From NCBI RefSeq assembly GCF_001999465.1, contig NZ_MQMF01000004.1:1-64000 (forward strand): a stretch of 64,000 nt of DNA, read 5' to 3'. Source of the stretch: Fictibacillus arsenicus (GTDB lineage: Bacteria > Bacillota > Bacilli > Bacillales > Fictibacillaceae). Every line of letters starts with the position of its first letter. Within the stretch, counting starts at the first letter, position 1. Positions 60,611 to 64,000 of this stretch are shown piece by piece. The position numbers and the translations under genes are program-made. Under the pieces are notes generated by a model. That model searched no databases. It was given only the letters and a program-made list of their open reading frames with translations, and had not been told where the DNA came from.

Positions 60611-61078
60611 CTATTCTTCCTTTCCACAGTTTTCACAAGCTTTAAATACTTCCTCATATTGAAGCCTTTCGTTAGCATCAAACTTATGATTGCAATAGCG
60701 AATGATCCCGTCTTGGTCGATCACAAAACAAGAACGAATTGCGGTACCATTTTCTTCGTTTAATACGCCAAAAGCTTTTGTCACTTTTTTATGCCAATCG
60801 GCTAAAAGCGGATAAGGAAGCGTTCCAAGGCTAGCAGAGAAAACATTATGGGAATAAATATGATCCACACTTATCGCAAGCACTTCTGTATTCGCATCTT
60901 TAAAACGCTGATAATCCTCTTTCCAAGAGGTGATTTCCTTTATTCAGCCAGGTGTGAAGTCCAGTGGATAGAACGCTACAAGTACATTCTTATTGCCTCT
61001 GAAATCTGCTAAAGAAATATCTTTTTGAAGCGTGGATGGCAACGTAAAATCTGGTGCTCGATCGCCCGTATTTAACAA
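60611..61078 (-). CDS. Peroxiredoxin with in-frame UGA at the catalytic Cys (probable selenoprotein)
   Basis: A 155-residue AhpC/TSA-type peroxiredoxin if UGA is read as selenocysteine. TTG start 61078, 7-8 bases after GGAGGT. The frame opens [20 protein letters not shown] and reaches [22 protein letters not shown] is codon 45 (60944-60946), the exact site of the peroxidatic Cys (compare MTPGCTTQ in bcp). The frame continues without damage through [23 protein letters not shown] and [15 protein letters not shown] to a C-terminal CENC (C148, C151). A hairpin with a GGA loop sits 14-28 bases after the UGA. Alternative: a nonsense mutation giving two dead halves. Confidence 0.7.
60916..60943 (-). 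other. SECIS-like hairpin after the UGA codon
   Basis: On the minus strand CCTCTT-GGA-AAGAGG (60930-60916), a perfect 6-bp stem with a G-containing loop, whose loop starts 20 bases after UGA. Outer bases AAT/ATT extend the stem past a CA bulge. Position, loop G and bulge are what bacterial SECIS elements require. Confidence 0.55.
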
Positions 61079-61442
61079 CTAACCCACCTCCTTAGTTCTC
61101 TTGAATATAGTTCCCTGTTCCTTTAAAAGAAAACGTTGGAATATATAGTTATTCTTTAACATATGTGGTAGTGGATGAGCTTGTCTCCATAAGTGCTGAG
61201 ATTTACAAATAAAAGTGGCGGATATGAAGTGTGTGTGGATGCTGTATGTATGGATAAAGATGGAGATACCGAGTGGATGTTGAAGAAAACAGGTGAAAAA
61301 ACATCAATTCAGAGTGGATCCACATCGAAATCGAACATATTAGGTAGCTTGGCGGACGCCAAGCACCAGATTACAATTCCAAAGGGTATAAGAGAAAGCG
61401 AAACGAAGGCTAGTTAACTGTAATTCCACAAAAAACACCCAT

Positions 61443-61525
61443 GAATCAACAAGATTCGGTTGTGAATCCAAAACTTTTGGTGTTGAATCCAAAAGTTTTG
61501 GCCATTTATCCACGAGTCTACAATC
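61443..61525. repeat. 21-bp period array, GAATCCAAAAGTTTTG type
   Basis: GAATC at 61443, 61464 and 61485 and TTATCC at 61506, each exactly 21 bases apart. The middle units carry CAAAACTTTTGG and CAAAAGTTTTGG. It closes with TTTATCCACGAGTC, as does the array at 40341 (TTTATCCACAAGTC), so the two loci are one family. Upstream, 61085-61440 holds no gene I can support. Confidence 0.75.
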
Positions 61526-61573
61526 CTCGACAAACTTCACCTTCTCTTGCCGCTCAAAAACAAGAACAACAAT

Positions 61574-61603
61574 AAAAAAGCCAGGGGAAAATACCCCTGG
61601 CAT
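61574..61603 (-). terminator. Terminator of the acidic repeat protein gene
   Basis: GCCAGGGG / CCCCTGGC hairpin followed by T6 on the minus strand. Confidence 0.85.
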
Positions 61604-61612
61604 TCAAAAATA

Positions 61613-63259
61613 TTATTGTACTTCTACTACAGTTGTTTCTTCTGTAGTTTCTTCTTCAGCTGGTACTTCAACAACTTCAGGAGCATTTTCTTCTAATACA
61701 TCTTCAACTGCTAAAATTGCTGCATTGATAGCCGCATAAAGCTTTGCATTTTCACTAGCATGCTCTGCTGCTAAAGAATGGATTTTGTTTAAAAGAGCAG
61801 TAACTTCTTCAGTTGCTTCTTCTTCCGTTGTAGTTTCTTCTGTTGCTGGTGCTTCTTCAGTCACTTCTACTTCAGTTGTTGTTTCCTCAGTTGCTGGTGC
61901 TTCCTCAGTCACTTCTTCTTCAGTTGTAGTTTCTTCTGTTGCTGGTGCTTCCTCAGTCACTTCTTCTTCAGTCGTAGTTTCTTCTGTTGCTGGTGCTTCT
62001 TCAGTTACTTCTTCTTCAGTTGTAGTTTCCTCAGTTGCTGGCACTTCTTCAGCATCTACAGCGTGAACTGCAGCGTTTGGTGCAGCATGTTCCTTCGCGT
62101 TTTCACTTGAACGCTCATATGCATTAGAGTTGATTTTGTTTTGAAGAGATTTGTTTTCTTTTGCTTCTTCATCTTCTTCAGTTGTTTCTTCTTCTGTTGT
62201 TTCTTCGTCAGTTGTAGTTTCCTCAGTTGCCGGAGCTTCCTCAGTCACTTCTTCTTCAGTCGTAGTTTCTTCAGTTGCTGGTGTTTCTTCAGTTACTTCT
62301 TCTTCAGTCGTAGTTTCCTCAGTCGCCGGAGCTTCTTCAGTCACTTCTTCTTCTGCTGGTACTTCTTCAGCATCTACTGCGTGAACAGCAGCGTTTGGTG
62401 CAGCATGATCTTTCGCGTTTTCACTTGAACGCTCATATGCATTAGAGTTGATTTTATTTTGAAGAGCTTTGTTTTCTTTAACTTCTTCTGTATCTTCAGA
62501 TTCTTCTTTGTCAGAATCATCTTCTTTTACATCATCAGCATCTTCAGAATCATCTTCGTCTTCTTTCACTGCATCTTCGTCAGCGATTACATCTGTGCCT
62601 TCTTCTTCTTTTACCGGATTATCTTCATTTTCCTCTTGGATCTCTTCAGAGTCAGAGTCATCATCATCTTCTTTCACAGCTTCTTCATCAGAGTCTACAT
62701 CAGTATCTTCTTCGTTGCGAGTTGCATCCTCTTCTTCAGTTACAGTTTCATCCGTTTTACCTTCATCACTGTCTGCTTCAGGGATTTCGATTTCGATTAC
62801 TTCAGTTTCCTCTTCCTCAACTGGAACTGTAACCTCAGTTGGTTCCTCTGTTACAGGCTCAGTTATTACTGGCTCTTCTTTTTCAGTAGGTACGGCATAA
62901 ATAGCTGAGTTAGTAGCAGCATGCCCCTTTGCATTATCACTCGCATGCTCTGCACCTTGAGAGTGACTCTTATCTTTAACAGGCTTTTCAGCTTTTGCAG
63001 GTTTTGCTGCTTTTTCAGCCTTAACCGGCTTTTCAGCTTTAACTGGTTTTTGAACTTTTACAGTAACTTTAGATGGCTTTGCATACTTCTCATCCTTAGC
63101 TTGTACTTGCCCTTGAGATGCTTTTGAGCTTTGAGCTTTAATCGCATGCTCTGTTTTATGACCAGCCGCTTCAGCAGCACCTGTTCCTACAACTGCCGCA
63201 AGAGTTAATGTTCCAGCAAATACTAAAGATTTTACAAATGTACGGTTGACTTTTTTCAT
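61613..63259 (-). CDS. Secreted acidic repeat protein
   Basis: A 548-residue exported protein; ATG 63259 behind AAGGAG. Signal peptide ending near AAEAAG (about 34). Then a basic Lys/Ala/Pro zone (VKAEKPVKAEKAAKPAKAEK), an Asp/Glu zone (about 120-265) and Thr/Glu repeats of the type TEEAPATEETTTEEEV. Four copies of a helical block (EHASDNAKGHAATNSAIYAV, ERSSENAKDHAAPNAAVHAV twice, EHASENAKLYAAINAAILAV) are spread through it. Extremely acidic; no sortase motif, SLH domain or catalytic site. A surface or matrix structural protein is inferred; no family recognised with confidence. Confidence 0.8.
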   Translation of the reverse strand: MKKVNRTFVKSLVFAGTLTLAAVVGTGAAEAAGHKTEHAIKAQSSKASQGQVQAKDEKYAKPSKVTVKVQKPVKAEKPVKAEKAAKPAKAEKPVKDKSHSQGAEHASDNAKGHAATNSAIYAVPTEKEEPVITEPVTEEPTEVTVPVEEEETEVIEIEIPEADSDEGKTDETVTEEEDATRNEEDTDVDSDEEAVKEDDDDSDSEEIQEENEDNPVKEEEGTDVIADEDAVKEDEDDSEDADDVKEDDSDKEESEDTEEVKENKALQNKINSNAYERSSENAKDHAAPNAAVHAVDAEEVPAEEEVTEEAPATEETTTEEEVTEETPATEETTTEEEVTEEAPATEETTTDEETTEEETTEEDEEAKENKSLQNKINSNAYERSSENAKEHAAPNAAVHAVDAEEVPATEETTTEEEVTEEAPATEETTTEEEVTEEAPATEETTTEEEVTEEAPATEETTTEVEVTEEAPATEETTTEEEATEEVTALLNKIHSLAAEHASENAKLYAAINAAILAVEDVLEENAPEVVEVPAEEETTEETTVVEVQ

Positions 63260-63322
63260 TATAATTCGCTCCTTAATTTTCAAATGGTTGATTTAAATAC
63301 ATCACAATATCTCCATGAAAAA

Positions 63323-64000
63323 TTAAAGAGCACTTTCCGGTGGCATTGATGGCGGTGCGTTCACCCATTGACTTCTCAAGAGGTCCATTCTGCTAAAATA
63401 CACAGAAACTTTTTCACTATCAGCAAAGATCAGCGGCAGGACAAAATTAGCCTTAACATTGGCTAATGGCGCTCCCCCATTTCCAGTGTCCTTAGAGGAT
63501 GATGAATGAGAAGAGCTTTGTCCTGCAGTTAATGGTATTGCCTTAGAATCCGGCTGTTGAGGAAGTTCATTAGAAGGAAACTTAATCGGAAGCTTTGATA
63601 CAGCTTTTTCCCGCTTCTGTTCGTTAATCTTCCTTTTTGATAAAAAGAGCTTCTTCTTTTGCCCATCCTCTGCCATTACTTCAGGCAGCACTGATTGATT
63701 TTTAGGTGTTTCTGTATGTACGTACTTTGATGTTTCAATCCTTTTCTTCTCAGGCTGATTTATTGGAACATTCTTTTTGAGTTGTCCTTGAGGAACTGAT
63801 TTTTTTAGTCCATTCGAGTATTTTGTTTGCTGAGAAGATTTACTTTTTTCAGCAGCAGCATTCTTTTCTCTGGCTTCATACCTTTTCTCCGAACCATTAG
63901 AGTTAGATGTATCCCCTTTCATTTTCTTCGGCGTTCCTTCAGAAACTTCGGGTTTTGACACATTTTCCTTTTGAGATTCGCGTTCAGGAATATCAGCTTT
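63323..64000 (-). CDS. Hydrophilic Lys/Ser-rich protein, 5' end outside the window
   Basis: The frame is open to the right edge, so the N-terminus is missing. At least 225 residues are present, rich in Lys, Ser, Gln and Pro (KKSVPQGQLKKNVPINQPEK), with a conserved-looking end SEKVSVYFSRMDLLRSQWVN then APPSMPPESAL. No domain recognised. It lies 63 bp upstream of the acidic repeat protein on the same strand. The two could form a basic/acidic pair, but that is speculation. Confidence 0.6.
   Translation of the reverse strand, partial: KADIPERESQKENVSKPEVSEGTPKKMKGDTSNSNGSEKRYEAREKNAAAEKSKSSQQTKYSNGLKKSVPQGQLKKNVPINQPEKKRIETSKYVHTETPKNQSVLPEVMAEDGQKKKLFLSKRKINEQKREKAVSKLPIKFPSNELPQQPDSKAIPLTAGQSSSHSSSSKDTGNGGAPLANVKANFVLPLIFADSEKVSVYFSRMDLLRSQWVNAPPSMPPESAL

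Noticed and set aside
60611-60883. Short 90-codon peroxiredoxin fragment as the real gene
   Set aside because: It would lack the N-terminal half, has no ribosome site, and the upstream half is in the same frame with a good ribosome site; UGA is the only interruption.
61193-61417. Plus-strand frame of 74 codons starting GTG
   Set aside because: No ribosome site, a stop codon immediately upstream, no family features, and it ends near a simple hairpin (GCTTGGCG/CGCCAAGC). Treated as non-coding.
61785-62900. Ser/Val- and Phe-rich plus-strand frames opposite the acidic protein
   Set aside because: They are mirror translations of the Glu/Thr repeat codons on the real strand.

Overview
The window reads as the chromosome of a low-GC, aerobic, spore-forming member of the Bacillaceae. 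The evidence is a set of small acid-soluble spore proteins (SspE, SspK, two SspH), sigma-G-type promoters, a cortex deacetylase (PdaA), and long blocks whose gene order matches Bacillus subtilis: rrn-ygxA-ygzB-perR-bcp-gsaB-ygaE-ygaD-ygaC-sspE, then mutY-yfhP-yfhJ-sspK-yfhH-recX-yfhF-yfhE-yfhD, then yfjO-pdaA, then yfkAB-yfkD-yfkF-yfkH-yfkJ. Genus is inference only (Fictibacillus-like). No prophage, insertion sequence, CRISPR array or complete tRNA gene was seen.

Layout. 1-7 kb: tandem rRNA-type promoters firing out of the left edge, ygxA, ygzB, autoregulated perR, a cobalamin adenosyltransferase, a 2-hydroxyacid dehydrogenase, an M29 aminopeptidase, sspH, the peroxiredoxin bcp, a K+ channel and an FMN reductase. 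7-13 kb: an ArsR-type regulator with two orphan peptide-type permeases, and a three-gene ABC-2 exporter. 13-25 kb: gsaB, a YgaE-type membrane protein, a NERD protein with a probable AUU start, a five-gene oligopeptide ABC operon in app order, ABC exporter YgaD and NtdP. 25-38 kb: spore and housekeeping genes (sspE, SDRs, mutY, yfhP, sspK, recX, an amidohydrolase, a GNAT gene behind a tRNA-like leader, yfhE/yfhD, a DnaA-box cluster, maa, rlmD). 38-51 kb: a decayed GH16 glucanase, pdaA, fumarase, yfkAB, an HxlR/YodB-type regulator, OsmC-like protein, MFS, DedA, YihY. 51-57 kb: a complete branched-chain amino-acid (liv) ABC operon. 57-64 kb: yjbQ, rsgA, a short-peptide gene, an SDR, a peroxiredoxin whose catalytic Cys codon is UGA, and a large secreted acidic repeat protein.

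Functional themes are redox and peroxide handling (PerR, Bcp, the UGA-peroxiredoxin, OsmC-like, YodB-like, FMN reductase), amino-acid and peptide uptake (app, liv, orphan permeases, aminopeptidase), and sporulation.

Non-coding structure is unusually rich. There are seven copies of a 122-197 bp palindromic intergenic element without a transposase, five intergenic arrays with a strict 20-21 bp period, about ten DnaA-box-like sites in 137 bp, and a leader that folds like a tRNA in front of a GNAT gene. The most notable observations are the probable selenocysteine peroxiredoxin (UGA at 60944-60946 with a hairpin just downstream) and the tRNA-like leader at 34997-35122.
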